Source of the DNA: CAYLRF01 sp964385995
GTDB lineage: Bacteria > Bacillota > Clostridia > Lachnospirales > Lachnospiraceae
Direction of reading: 5' to 3'
Length of the DNA: 10,040 nucleotides
Assembly: GCA_964385995.1 (NCBI GenBank)
Contig: CAYLRF010000052.1
Location: 1 to 10,040, forward strand
A model generated the notes under the pieces. The model ran no database searches, was not told where the DNA came from, and worked only from the letters and a program-made list of their open reading frames with translations. Numbering within the stretch: the first letter of the stretch is position 1; each line of letters opens with the position of its first letter. The translations under genes were made by a program, and so were the position numbers. Positions 1 through 7,644 of this stretch are shown here, in pieces.

Positions 1-171
1 CGCTTCGTCATACGGAGGATAGAGTTCCTGCCAATCTATGTCGACGCTGTCCCCGTACATCTCGTTTTCTTTCGCTTTTTGTTCCTCACGTGCCCAAACA
101 AACGGAAACGCCAGAAATGTCGCCGCCAGAAAAACCATGACGCATACCGTCGTTATCTTCTTCCCTCGCAT
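1..171 (-). CDS. N-terminus of exported protein, probable AlgJ/DHHW-like partner of MBOAT acyltransferase (partial)
   Basis: Only the first 57 codons are present; the gene runs off the left edge of the window in an open frame. The start ATG at 171 is preceded by a good Shine-Dalgarno site (AGAGAGG, about 5 bases upstream). Residues 1-5 are basic (MRGKK), residues 6-26 form one hydrophobic segment (ITTVCVMVFLAATFLAFPFVW), then comes a charged stretch (REEQKAKENE) and an acidic/aromatic segment containing DIDWQELYPPY. This is a signal peptide or signal anchor, so the mature part should lie outside the membrane. The gene starts 164 bases downstream of the MBOAT stop codon on the same strand. Such acyltransferases are typically followed by an SGNH-like exported protein (AlgJ, AlgX or 'DHHW' families) that completes acyl transfer, and I infer that role from position. 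No catalytic motif is visible in this fragment, so a different exported protein remains possible. Confidence 0.65.
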   Translation of the reverse strand, partial: MRGKKITTVCVMVFLAATFLAFPFVWAREEQKAKENEMYGDSVDIDWQELYPPYDEA

Positions 172-335
172 ATTTACCTCTCTTCTATTAACTTCCGGCT
201 CCCCCGCTTCACGAGTCACATGTCAGCCGATCTTAACCGCCTTTGCGAACATTTCCCGCGTCTAAAAAAACACCCATCACAAAGTAAAAAGGTGTAACTT
301 AACCGACTTCTCGCGAACATTTCCTACGAGATTTT
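172..335 (-). other. Intergenic region between MBOAT gene and downstream exported-protein gene
   Basis: This 164-base AT-rich spacer contains an imperfect direct repeat (232-256 and 298-324, listed separately). Between the repeat copies, read on the minus strand, is a very weak hairpin: ACACC and GGTGT arms with a loop of about 16 bases, followed by a run of seven T (263-295 region). A five-pair stem is poor for an intrinsic terminator; at most it may reduce read-through. I see no convincing -35/-10 pair, so the downstream gene is probably co-transcribed with the MBOAT gene. Confidence 0.4.
232..324. repeat. Imperfect direct repeat pair in MBOAT/exported-protein spacer
   Basis: Two copies lie at 232-256 (25 bases) and 298-324 (27 bases). 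Both begin with CTTAACCG and end with GCGAACATTTCC on the plus strand; the 5-7 bases between these blocks differ. The copies are separated by about 41 bases and have the same orientation. They could be paired binding sites or the remains of a local duplication. The blocks are not palindromic, and I did not notice a third copy elsewhere in the window. Confidence 0.6.
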
Positions 336-1736
336 TCAAAAATTAAAATATATAAAGGGGTTATATCCGCCCTTCACGACATAGAGCATGGAAATCGCGA
401 ATACCGCCAGCAGACTGATTACATATCCCGCCTCGTACAGCGGCTTTGATTTCACACATTTCTTTATGAGGTTTTTGACGGGGAAACAGCATATGAGACC
501 TAAGATGATGAATATGCCGCCGTAATGCAAAAGGAGATTCGCGGCGCCGGCAAGATGACCGTGAGCGCCGAATCCGAACATCGCTTTCAGGAACATGCCC
601 GCTTTCGCTACGCTGTCGGAACGAAACAGTACCCAGCCCGTAACTACGCAAAGCATGGTGTAGACGTGAGAGAAGCCTCCGAGTTTCTTCGTAAATCCCG
701 TGAATTTCTCAAGCGCAATAAGGATCCCATAGGCCCCCCCCCATAGCACAAAAGTCCAGTTCGCGCCGTGCCAGATACCGGTCAGAAGCCACACGATCAT
801 CAGGTTGCGAAAGACTTTAAGTCTGCTGTCCGTCCTGCTGCCTCCGAGCGGAAAATACACGTAATCCCTGAACCATGTCCCCATGGAGATATGCCACCTG
901 CGCCAGAACTCGCTCACGGAGCCGGCAAGATACGGATAGTTGAAATTCTCCAGAAAATGAAATCCGAACATCCTTCCCAGTCCGATCGCCATATCGGAGT
1001 ATCCCGAAAAATCAAAGAGAATCTGAAGCGTATACGCTATCGCGCCGATCCACGCGACCGGCGACGAAAGATCCGCGTAGTCGCTGTCAAAGACAAGATC
1101 CGCCAGCAAGCCGAGGTTATTCGCCAGAATCACCTTTTTCGCCAGTCCCCACACAAATCGGCACATGCCGTCGGAAAAATCGTTCCAATTCTCCTTTCGG
1201 CTTTCTATCTCACCCGCCACCGTTTCATAGCGGACGATGGGCCCCGCGATAAGCTGCGGAAACATGGTTATATACAGCGCGAGATTTAAGATATTTCTCT
1301 GACACTGCGCCTTGCCCATGGCCACATCGAATATGTACGACATCATCTGAAACATGAAAAACGAGATACCGATAGGAAGGGCGATATGCGTGACCCAGTT
1401 ATCCTTGCCGAATATCTTCGACAGATTTTCCGTGAAAAAATTCAGATATTTGAAGACGAACAGCAGCCCGACGTCATAGACCACGCTCAGAGTCACCCAC
1501 AGTTTCGTGTGAGCTCGGTGTTTGTCTATGAGTATCCCGAAGGCCCAGTTTACCGCGATGGAAAGAAGCATAAGCCAAAAGAACTTCGGCTCGCCGTACC
1601 AGTAAAATCCCAGACTGAACAGCAGAAGGATGATATTGCGCCATTTCCCCGTCTTCGCGAAGGGAAGCGGCAGAAAATACAAAATCAGCAGCGCCGGTAA
1701 AAACGCGAACAAAAATACACCCGATGAAAAAACCAT
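336..1736 (-). CDS. MBOAT-family membrane-bound O-acyltransferase (AlgI/DltB-like)
   Basis: This is a 466-residue integral membrane protein of the MBOAT family, close to the AlgI type. These enzymes move acyl (often acetyl) groups from the cytoplasm onto extracellular polysaccharide or wall polymers. The family signatures are clear: PQLIAGPIVRY (160-170), FDFSGYSDMAIGLGRMFGF (241-259), EFWRRWHISMGTWFRDYVYF (276-295) with His282, PLGGSR (296-301), and the core TGIWHGANWTFVLWG (319-333) with His323, the expected catalytic histidine. Hydrophobic helices run from residue 6 to the C-terminus, and the length is typical. I chose the ATG at 1736 because an AGAGGTAGG Shine-Dalgarno site lies just upstream and MVFSSGVFLF is a typical family start. 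The in-frame ATG at 1814 would add 26 atypical residues and overlap trmB. The gene begins 19 bases after the trmB stop, so the two are probably co-transcribed. The acceptor polymer cannot be told from sequence. Confidence 0.93.
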   Translation of the reverse strand: MVFSSGVFLFAFLPALLILYFLPLPFAKTGKWRNIILLLFSLGFYWYGEPKFFWLMLLSIAVNWAFGILIDKHRAHTKLWVTLSVVYDVGLLFVFKYLNFFTENLSKIFGKDNWVTHIALPIGISFFMFQMMSYIFDVAMGKAQCQRNILNLALYITMFPQLIAGPIVRYETVAGEIESRKENWNDFSDGMCRFVWGLAKKVILANNLGLLADLVFDSDYADLSSPVAWIGAIAYTLQILFDFSGYSDMAIGLGRMFGFHFLENFNYPYLAGSVSEFWRRWHISMGTWFRDYVYFPLGGSRTDSRLKVFRNLMIVWLLTGIWHGANWTFVLWGGAYGILIALEKFTGFTKKLGGFSHVYTMLCVVTGWVLFRSDSVAKAGMFLKAMFGFGAHGHLAGAANLLLHYGGIFIILGLICCFPVKNLIKKCVKSKPLYEAGYVISLLAVFAISMLYVVKGGYNPFIYFNF

Positions 1737-1755
1737 GTTGCCTACCTCTTGTAAG

Positions 1756-2559
1756 TCACGTGTGAAAAATGCCTGATATGCCGCGCACGAAAACCGCACG
1801 GCATTGTAACACAATCGGCCGCGCGATGAGTTTGCATATCGGGATCCCGGCCTTTACGAATTTTCGCTCGTACTCGGTCATCAGGGCACACTCCGGCGCG
1901 TCCGGGATATCTTCCTCAGACCCCCGCATAGCATTCCCCGCGGCCAAGACTCCGGCTGTTTCATTATGGACGCCCGAAGGAGCAAAATCAGTGCTTGACA
2001 CTCCCGCGCCGTACAAATCGTAATCGCGCCCGATGATTTCCCAGCCTCGCTTTTTAAACTGCGCGAGCGAAAAATCAAAGAACGCGCGGTTATCGGTCTT
2101 AAACTCCAGCGTACCTTCGCTCTTTAAAACCCGCTCGTAGCGCTCTAAAAATCCGGCCGACGTGAGACGCCTGTCCGCGTGTCTCGCCTTCGGCCACGGA
2201 TCCGGGAAATTTAAATATATCTTTGACAATTCTCCCGGCGCGAAGATTTCCTCCATCTCACGGGCATCCGCGCAAAGAATTCGCAGATTTTCGGGGCGTC
2301 CGAATTCGGAAGAATCGTACCTCGCGGCGGCGCGTACCAGTGCGCTCGCGCTTCTTTCAAGACCGATGAAATTTATCCCCGGGTTTCGCGCCGCGCTCCC
2401 GAAAAGAAAACTCCCCTTGCCCATGCCTATTTCGGCATACAAAGGGAAGTTATTTTGAAATATCTCATTCCAGCGCCCGCGAAGGGGCGGCTCGTTACGT
2501 ATGACAGCGGGGCAATCGTAAATCGCTTCCTCGGCTCCCGGTATATGTCTTAATCTCAT
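1756..2559 (-). CDS. trmB: tRNA (guanine-N7-)-methyltransferase
   Basis: The enzyme methylates N7 of guanine 46 in the variable loop of tRNAs using S-adenosylmethionine, in the cytoplasm. Evidence in the 267-residue product: the family N-terminus MRLRHIPGAEE, the SAM-binding motif AEIGMGKGSFL (42-52), NFIGLERSASAL (63-74), the substrate motif YLNFPDPWPKARHADRRLT (115-133), LEFKTDN (151-157) and the C-terminal TEYERKF (228-234). It is longer than the usual roughly 210-240 residues for two reasons: about 40 residues inserted between DLYGAG (181-186) and TEYE, rich in Gly, Ser, Ala and acids, and a 20-residue tail after KLIARP. Neither touches the catalytic motifs. The start codon has a modest AAGG site 4 bases upstream. 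It lies 75 bases downstream of the TPR/AAA-like gene and 19 bases upstream of the MBOAT gene, in one apparent transcription unit. Confidence 0.95.
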   Translation of the reverse strand: MRLRHIPGAEEAIYDCPAVIRNEPPLRGRWNEIFQNNFPLYAEIGMGKGSFLFGSAARNPGINFIGLERSASALVRAAARYDSSEFGRPENLRILCADAREMEEIFAPGELSKIYLNFPDPWPKARHADRRLTSAGFLERYERVLKSEGTLEFKTDNRAFFDFSLAQFKKRGWEIIGRDYDLYGAGVSSTDFAPSGVHNETAGVLAAGNAMRGSEEDIPDAPECALMTEYERKFVKAGIPICKLIARPIVLQCRAVFVRGISGIFHT

Positions 2560-2581
2560 GCGCCTTTATCAGACCCCATCC

Positions 2582-2612
2582 GCCGGTAAGCAGGTCAAAG
2601 TCTTTACCCGGC
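2582..2612 (-). other. Stem-loop in the spacer before trmB
   Basis: On the minus strand, arms GCCGGGTAA and TTACCGGC pair over 8 positions with one bulged G and a loop of about 14 bases. The stem sits in the 75-base spacer between the TPR/AAA-like gene and trmB. No T-run follows it in the direction of transcription, so it is not a standard intrinsic terminator for the minus-strand genes. A role in mRNA stability or processing is possible but unsupported. Confidence 0.35.
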
Positions 2613-2634
2613 TTTTAGGGAACCCTTCACCCGT

Positions 2635-5232
2635 CTATTTAAAATCACTCTCGCGAAGCAATACCCTGTTCGAATCGTCCTTGCCTTTGCCGAATACTTT
2701 TCCGACCATTTTGTTAAGGCTCGGGCGCTCGGCTCTGTCAATGGCGTCGTCCATTATTTCCTTAATGTCGGACACAGTGACTATGCGCTCTTCTCTCTGC
2801 ATGGTATCGATCTTGCTGTAAAGCGCGAGAATAGCCATTTCATCGAGTTTATAACCGTTTTCTTTCGCGTAAATCTGAGCAAACGTCACCAGCTCGTCAC
2901 TGGTAAACACGGGTATCTCGAGCCGCGATGTGAATTTTTTCGCGAATTGCGGAAATGCCTGCATGAGCCTTTCCATGGGCCTTCGCTCGTCCTCAAGTAT
3001 CACCAGCAGCTCTCCCGTCTGACCTTCCATGATGCCGCTTAGCACCTCTACTGTCCGGCCGCTGAGTTTTGAGGCCTTCTCGATGATTATGGCTCCGCCG
3101 TTTAATTTCCTCATGATACCGGCGACGTCTTTTTTGTTAAATGCCTCCGCCGTCACTATCCCGACTTTACCGGGTTTGCGTTTCCTGTTTTTCTGGACAG
3201 CCTTCACGACATCCACGGCCAGCACGGTCTTACCGCAGCCCTTGCGTCCGATAATGACGATATTGCCGACCCGTGACGTACCGTAACGCGAGGTGCATTT
3301 CTTATCACTGTCAAGCACTTCGACGAGCTGCTCACTCATGCCTTTAACCGGCACAAAGTAAGAAAACAGTTTCTTCTCTTCCTCCGTAAGGCCCGCCCTG
3401 GTACCTATCTCGCTTTGCGCTTCCAGTTCATAGCGTCCCTTCACGATAAAGCCGGTGTCATAAGGACTTTTATCCATCTTCTCGTACCGTTCCTCCTCTT
3501 CGGGCATGTCAGAGGCGCCTTCTCTTAATGCCTTGGCCACCGCCGCCATGGAATTTGTATCTCCGAGTCGTATCTGCTCCCGTTCCCCGCCCGATTCGGT
3601 ACCGGGCGCGACACCCTCTCCGCGCGGCGTCGCTCCTTGCGCGTGCCGTTTGCGGGCGTCTTCCGTACCGTAACCGCCGCTTGTCAAATCGACGCCCGCG
3701 GTTTCGTATTTACCCGACATACCGTCCGGAGTACGCCCACCCGCGAGATCGCCGGCCTGGTCCTCATAACCGTCTCTTGCAAAACCGTTGCGCGGCTTTA
3801 GCGGCGACTTTTCTTCCGACAATACGGAAATATCGGCAGTTAATCCCTCGACAAGCGCCTCTTTTCTCAATTTCTTCGATTCGATATCAGCAGACTCAGA
3901 CTCCAAATCCTCCATGAGCTGCCTGATATCATCCGAGAGAATCTCCCCGGTATCGCCGCTTGCGGATGTGTCGCCTGCGGCAGTATTATCCGTGCTTACT
4001 GCCGTGTCATCCGGGCCGGCGGAGTATTCCGCGATTGTTTCGCTCGAGGAAGTGCTTGCGGATGTGCTGTCCGCGGCATTATCACCTCCGCTTGCGGATT
4101 TAGCGCCCGTGTCGGTATTATCGCCGCTTGTTGACGGACCGTCCGTGTCGGTGACGTCTCCCGCGGCTATGTCGCTCGAAGAGGTCCCTGTGAATGCGCC
4201 GTCTGCAGCAGTGTCACCGCCGCTTCCGGATGTGTCACCCGTGTCGATATTATCGCCGCTTGCTGACGGGCCGTCCGTGTCGGTGACGTCTTCCGCGGCT
4301 ATGTCGCTCGAAGAGGTCCCTGTGAATGNNNNNNNNNNNNNNNNNNNNNNNNNNNNNNNNNNNNNNNNNNNNNNNNNNNNNNNNNNNNNNNNNNNNNNNN
4401 NNNNNNNNNNNNNNNNNNNNNNNNNNNNCGCGTATGCTTTCGCTCTCGGACTTACGGTCGCCATATGTTTGCCCGCGTTTGATTCGCGCGAATCGGCGGC
4501 TCTTCGTTTTCCGTAAGATTTTCCGTTTTCTGTCCCGTAAACCGCGTCCGATGTGCCATCTGCGTCGGATTCGTCCACGGCAAATGTGTCGTCCGAAGCG
4601 GACTCATCCACGGCGACTTTGATGGAAGAGTGGCTGTACGTCTCTTTCTGCTCCGGGGTGAGCGGCTTATACTTCATCTTCAGTTCCAAGGCTTTGCGGA
4701 CATATTCCCCGTCGCCGAACCAAAGCGACAGATCATCACATTCATCCACGCAATCCGACGTCCGTCCCGCCTCATCATAGAGCGTCGCGAGCTCGTAGCC
4801 CCATTTCTCGCTGTAATCTGTCTGCTTTATCTTCTCAAGCGCCGCGATCCGCTCGTCAATCGGCGCTTTCTGCAGCTTTAATATCTCGTAGTGCAGCTCA
4901 TATCCGTCGGGATCTCCCGGAGCTATGCTTAAAAACTCGTCATAGCAGTCCGTCGCCTCCTTGACGTCGCCCAGCCTGACGGCCAATACGCAAAGCCTGT
5001 ACATTATCTTCCGGTTCTTCGGCGCACGGTCATACGCCTGAAAGAGAATGTCCCTGCTCTTTTCATAATCGCCGCAGCCTTCGTAGACTTCGCTGGCGGC
5101 GCAAAGCGCGGAGGTATCCTTTACCTTGCGCCAATCGATCCTATCGGCAAGCTCCCCGGCCTTATGATAAGACTTACGGCTAAGGTATTTCTTCATTTTT
5201 TCGATTGTTTCGAGATATGTGTTCTTATCCAT
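2635..5232 (-). CDS. TPR / low-complexity repeat / degenerate CbxX-like AAA ATPase-domain protein (contains assembly gap)
   Basis: I do not recognise a named gene. The frame spans a 100-N gap, so the apparent 865 residues are not a true length. Residues 1 to about 200 resemble tetratricopeptide repeats (for example SEVYEGCGDYEKSRDILFQA and CVLAVRLGDVKEATDCYDEF), suggesting a protein-binding scaffold. A long Ser/Thr/Asp/Gly/Ala-rich region follows, with a 44-residue tandem repeat, predicted to be disordered. From about residue 600 a P-loop domain begins: Walker A GRKGCGKT (662-669), a Walker B-like GGAIIIEKASKL, then KKFTSRLEIP near the expected arginine-finger region. The order resembles CbxX/CfqX AAA ATPases, but the usual Asp-Glu pair reads Glu-Lys, so hydrolysis may be weak or absent. 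There is no signal peptide or membrane helix, so it is probably cytoplasmic. ATG 5232 has a GGGAGAG site about 8 bases upstream, and a strong promoter lies about 90 bases upstream. Cellular role unknown. Confidence 0.8.
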   Translation of the reverse strand: MDKNTYLETIEKMKKYLSRKSYHKAGELADRIDWRKVKDTSALCAASEVYEGCGDYEKSRDILFQAYDRAPKNRKIMYRLCVLAVRLGDVKEATDCYDEFLSIAPGDPDGYELHYEILKLQKAPIDERIAALEKIKQTDYSEKWGYELATLYDEAGRTSDCVDECDDLSLWFGDGEYVRKALELKMKYKPLTPEQKETYSHSSIKVAVDESASDDTFAVDESDADGTSDAVYGTENGKSYGKRRAADSRESNAGKHMATVSPRAKAYAXXXXXXXXXXXXXXXXXXXXXXXXXXXXXXXXXXFTGTSSSDIAAEDVTDTDGPSASGDNIDTGDTSGSGGDTAADGAFTGTSSSDIAAGDVTDTDGPSTSGDNTDTGAKSASGGDNAADSTSASTSSSETIAEYSAGPDDTAVSTDNTAAGDTSASGDTGEILSDDIRQLMEDLESESADIESKKLRKEALVEGLTADISVLSEEKSPLKPRNGFARDGYEDQAGDLAGGRTPDGMSGKYETAGVDLTSGGYGTEDARKRHAQGATPRGEGVAPGTESGGEREQIRLGDTNSMAAVAKALREGASDMPEEEERYEKMDKSPYDTGFIVKGRYELEAQSEIGTRAGLTEEEKKLFSYFVPVKGMSEQLVEVLDSDKKCTSRYGTSRVGNIVIIGRKGCGKTVLAVDVVKAVQKNRKRKPGKVGIVTAEAFNKKDVAGIMRKLNGGAIIIEKASKLSGRTVEVLSGIMEGQTGELLVILEDERRPMERLMQAFPQFAKKFTSRLEIPVFTSDELVTFAQIYAKENGYKLDEMAILALYSKIDTMQREERIVTVSDIKEIMDDAIDRAERPSLNKMVGKVFGKGKDDSNRVLLRESDFK
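3934..4328. repeat. 132-base in-frame tandem repeat in the TPR/AAA-like gene
   Basis: The period is 132 bases (44 codons): the block starting GTGTCGGTGACGTC at 4145 recurs at 4277 almost base for base. Two well-conserved copies (about 4066-4197 and 4198-4328) and a more diverged one (about 3934-4065) are visible, and the array runs into the N gap at 4329. The encoded unit, read on the minus strand, contains TGTSSSDIAA, DVTDTDGPS, SGDN and SGGD blocks. The period is a multiple of three, so copy-number change keeps the frame. The boundaries are approximate. Confidence 0.85.
4329..4428. other. Assembly gap 1 (100 N) inside a coding repeat
   Basis: Exactly 100 N interrupt the TPR/AAA-like gene at the edge of its tandem repeat. 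A run of exactly 100 N is a conventional placeholder, so the real length is unknown. Both flanks are coding in a frame that happens to agree when 100 bases are assumed, but the continuity cannot be trusted. The position suggests that extra near-identical 132-base copies defeated assembly. Confidence 0.95.
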
Positions 5233-5322
5233 ATGTCTTCTCTCCCGGTCTTATCCCGGAGAAAAACCTCACTCGCGGATTCGGACAGTTTCCCTTACGA
5301 AATTCGTCCTTCAGGCCAAATC

Positions 5323-5351
5323 ATTCTAGCACATGGAAGTTTGCCTGTCAA
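5323..5351 (-). promoter_or_regulatory. Near-consensus housekeeping promoter for the TPR/AAA-like gene
   Basis: Read on the minus strand, a perfect -35 hexamer TTGACA (5351-5346) is followed by a 17-base spacer and the -10 hexamer TAGAAT (5328-5323), one mismatch from consensus. TG two bases before the -10 (TGC then TAGAAT) makes it an extended -10 as well. Transcription would start near 5316, leaving a leader of about 84 bases before the ATG at 5232. It lies in the 165-base spacer after the hydratase stop, where I see no clear terminator, so some read-through from the hydratase gene is also possible. Confidence 0.75.
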
Positions 5352-5397
5352 AATTATGTAACATCACGGTAACACTTTTGCCTTTTGCCGCTCAGGC

Positions 5398-7544
5398 TCA
5401 TTTTCCCGACTGTTTATAGTAATTTATCAGACATCCTTTGATGAGTATCTCGCGTTCGCCGTCTGTCAGTTCGCCCAGACGCAGCTTCATCGGTGAAATG
5501 CCGTTTTCCGACACCGCGAAGGCCTGTATCACGTCCCTCTTTTCGATGACGGCTTTTCTCACGTCGGGGATAAATATATAATCGCCCAGCTTAAAGCTTA
5601 AATGTTCGTGATCCTCATCCGTGATAAACGGCAGCATACCCCAGTTTATGAGATTTGAACGGTAGCGCTTCGTGGCGTATTCGTTCGCTATGTTCGCCCA
5701 GCCTCCGAGTACCTTCTGGCAGCTGGCCGCCTGCTCTCTCGCGGAGCCGTCGCCCGGTTTCACGGCGAATATCGTGCTTCCGACACCGAAGTTGCAATCC
5801 CCGTCCCTCATGTACTCCTTTATCTTCTCCGTCACGGCGGCAAGCTCCGGCAGCGCCTCTATGGGAGACCTTCCCTCCTCGATGGCTTTCTCGGCTTTTT
5901 GCACTTCAAGCGCGCGCTCCACGTAAGCGGGATCCTTCCTCGAAAGGGCAAACCGGGAAAGGCGCTGCGGATTTGACCGATACGACGACGTCTCCCCCGA
6001 TGGAATAAGCTCGTCCGTGGTCGTGACGGGATCGTGGATCTCGGAAACCACCTTTAAGATAAGATGCGCGGGAAGCGGCGGCATCGCGGGCCAGTCCTTG
6101 ATATTCGGGCCGAACCTTAGCTTTGCCGATTCGTCCGCGACGCCCTTGCTGTCGAAAACGCGGTTCGCGTAAATGGCGCCGTCGAAATGATACTTCGGCG
6201 TATGATACTCAATATCCGCCATCTCGGCGGCTGATGTGAGATATCCCCCATTCGCGGCGGTCGCGGCTATCGAACGCGCGTCCATCAGCGCCACCGACGC
6301 TATCTGACCGTTCTGCGGCTTTGAACCCTCGCGGTTCGGAAAATTTCTGGTCGAATGTCTGATTGAAAGCGAGCCGTTGGCCGGTGTATCGCCCGCTCCG
6401 AAGCAAGGTCCGCAAAACGCCGTCTTTAACACCGCGCCCGACTCCATGAGCGAGGCGGCGGCTCCGTTTTTCACAAGTTCCATGTATATGGGCATACTCG
6501 CGGGATAGACGCTCAGCGTAAACTCGCCGGATCCGATATTTTTACCCTTCAGTATCCCGGCGGCGGCGCATATATTCTCAAAACCTCCTCCCGCGCAGCC
6601 CGCTATAACGCCCTGCTCCACGAAAAGTCTTCCGTCCCGCGCTTTGTCCGTGAGCGTAAATTCGGTGTTTTCCCCCAGACTTACCTTCGCCTTTTCCTCC
6701 ACGTCGCGCAGGATGTCGTAAGGATTCGCGTTGACCTCATCTATGGTATAGGCGTTGCTCGGATGGAAAGGCATGGCTATCATGGGCTTTACTTCGCTCA
6801 AATTAACATAAACGGCCCCGTCATAATACGCCACGCTTCCGGGCTTAAGCTCGCGGTAATCGCCGACTCTGCCGTGAATGTCATAATATTCTTTTATCAC
6901 TTCGTCGGTCTGCCAGACGGATGATAGGCAGGTGGTCTCCGTCGTCATTACATCAATGCCTATCCTAAAATCCGCGCTGAGCTTTGAGACGCCGGGGCCG
7001 ACAAACTCCATGATCTTATTGTTCACGTATCCGGAGGAAAACGTGGCTTTTATGATTGAAAGCGCCACGTCCTGCGGCCCGACTCCTATCCCGGGCTCAC
7101 CGTCCAGATAGACGGCGACGACCTTTGGGCTCCTGATGTCATAGGTTTTTCCCAAGAGCTGTTTTACAAGTTCCGGCCCGCCCTCGCCTATGGCCATGGT
7201 TCCGAGCGCGCCGTAGCGGGTATGACTGTCCGAACCGAGTATCATAAGCCCGCCGCCCGCGAGCATTTCCCGCGCGTATTGGTGAATGACGGCCTGATGA
7301 GGGGGGACATATACGCCGCCGTATCTCTTCGCGCATGAAAGGCCGAACATATGATCATCCTCGTTTATCGTGCCTCCCACGGCGCACAGGCTGTTATGGC
7401 AATTCGTGAGTACGTAAGGCACGGGAAATTTTTCCAGTCCCGACGCTCTCGCCGTCTGGATAATGCCCACGTAGGTAATGTCGTGCGAAGTGAGCTTATC
7501 GAATTTGATTTGCAAATGCTCCATGTCCCCGGACACGTTATGCG
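5398..7544 (-). CDS. Aconitase-superfamily hydratase, YbhJ-like, N-terminus missing in assembly gap
   Basis: A [4Fe-4S]-dependent hydro-lyase of the aconitase superfamily, most like the uncharacterised YbhJ-type 'hydratases'; the substrate is not established. Counting from the first possible start codon (GTG 7536), it has GSDSHTRYG (101-109), the three cluster cysteines Cys314 (AGCAGGG) and Cys375/Cys378 (CGPC), the arginine-bearing STRNFPNREGS (395-405), and the swivel-domain GDGSAREQAA (595-604) followed by TKRYRSNLINWGMLPF. The first cysteine sits in GCAGGG rather than the SCTNS of true aconitases, which argues for a different substrate. The frame stays open upstream of GTG 7536 through CAT-AAC to the gap at 7545, and the residues HNVSGDMEHLQIKFD look internal to the family. 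I therefore treat the gene as truncated by the gap, by about 45 residues judging from a usual length near 750. It lies downstream of a CdaR-type regulator, but a terminator and repeats separate them. Confidence 0.9.
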
Positions 7545-7644
7545 NNNNNNNNNNNNNNNNNNNNNNNNNNNNNNNNNNNNNNNNNNNNNNNNNNNNNNNN
7601 NNNNNNNNNNNNNNNNNNNNNNNNNNNNNNNNNNNNNNNNNNNN
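7545..7644. other. Assembly gap 2 (100 N) at the 5' end of the hydratase gene
   Basis: A placeholder run of exactly 100 N separates the internal coding sequence of the hydratase (left) from a 33-base tandem repeat (right). The missing hydratase N-terminus alone would need more than 100 bases, so the true gap must be longer. It should hold that N-terminus, its ribosome binding site and promoter, and perhaps a mobile element. Confidence 0.95.

Noticed and set aside
245..256. LexA-type SOS box in GCGAACATTTCC
   Set aside because: It carries only one half-site (CGAAC). The inverted GTTC half is absent at the required spacing.
768..1289. 173-residue plus-strand open frame inside the MBOAT gene
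   Set aside because: It is antisense to a clearly conserved coding region, with basic residue-rich shadow composition and no family motifs.
1737..1814. N-terminal extension of the MBOAT protein from the upstream ATG at 1814
   Set aside because: It would overlap trmB and add residues unlike the family. ATG 1736 has a strong Shine-Dalgarno site and a typical membrane-protein start.
3788..4516. Plus-strand frame through the tandem repeat region, rich in Ser, Val, Pro and Ala
   Set aside because: It is the antisense shadow of the in-frame 132-base repeat in the real minus-strand gene and crosses the N gap.
5233..5262. Hairpin near TCTCCCGG / CCGGAGA as a terminator for the hydratase gene
   Set aside because: The stem contains a bulge, no T-run follows on the minus strand, and it lies downstream of the promoter of the next gene.
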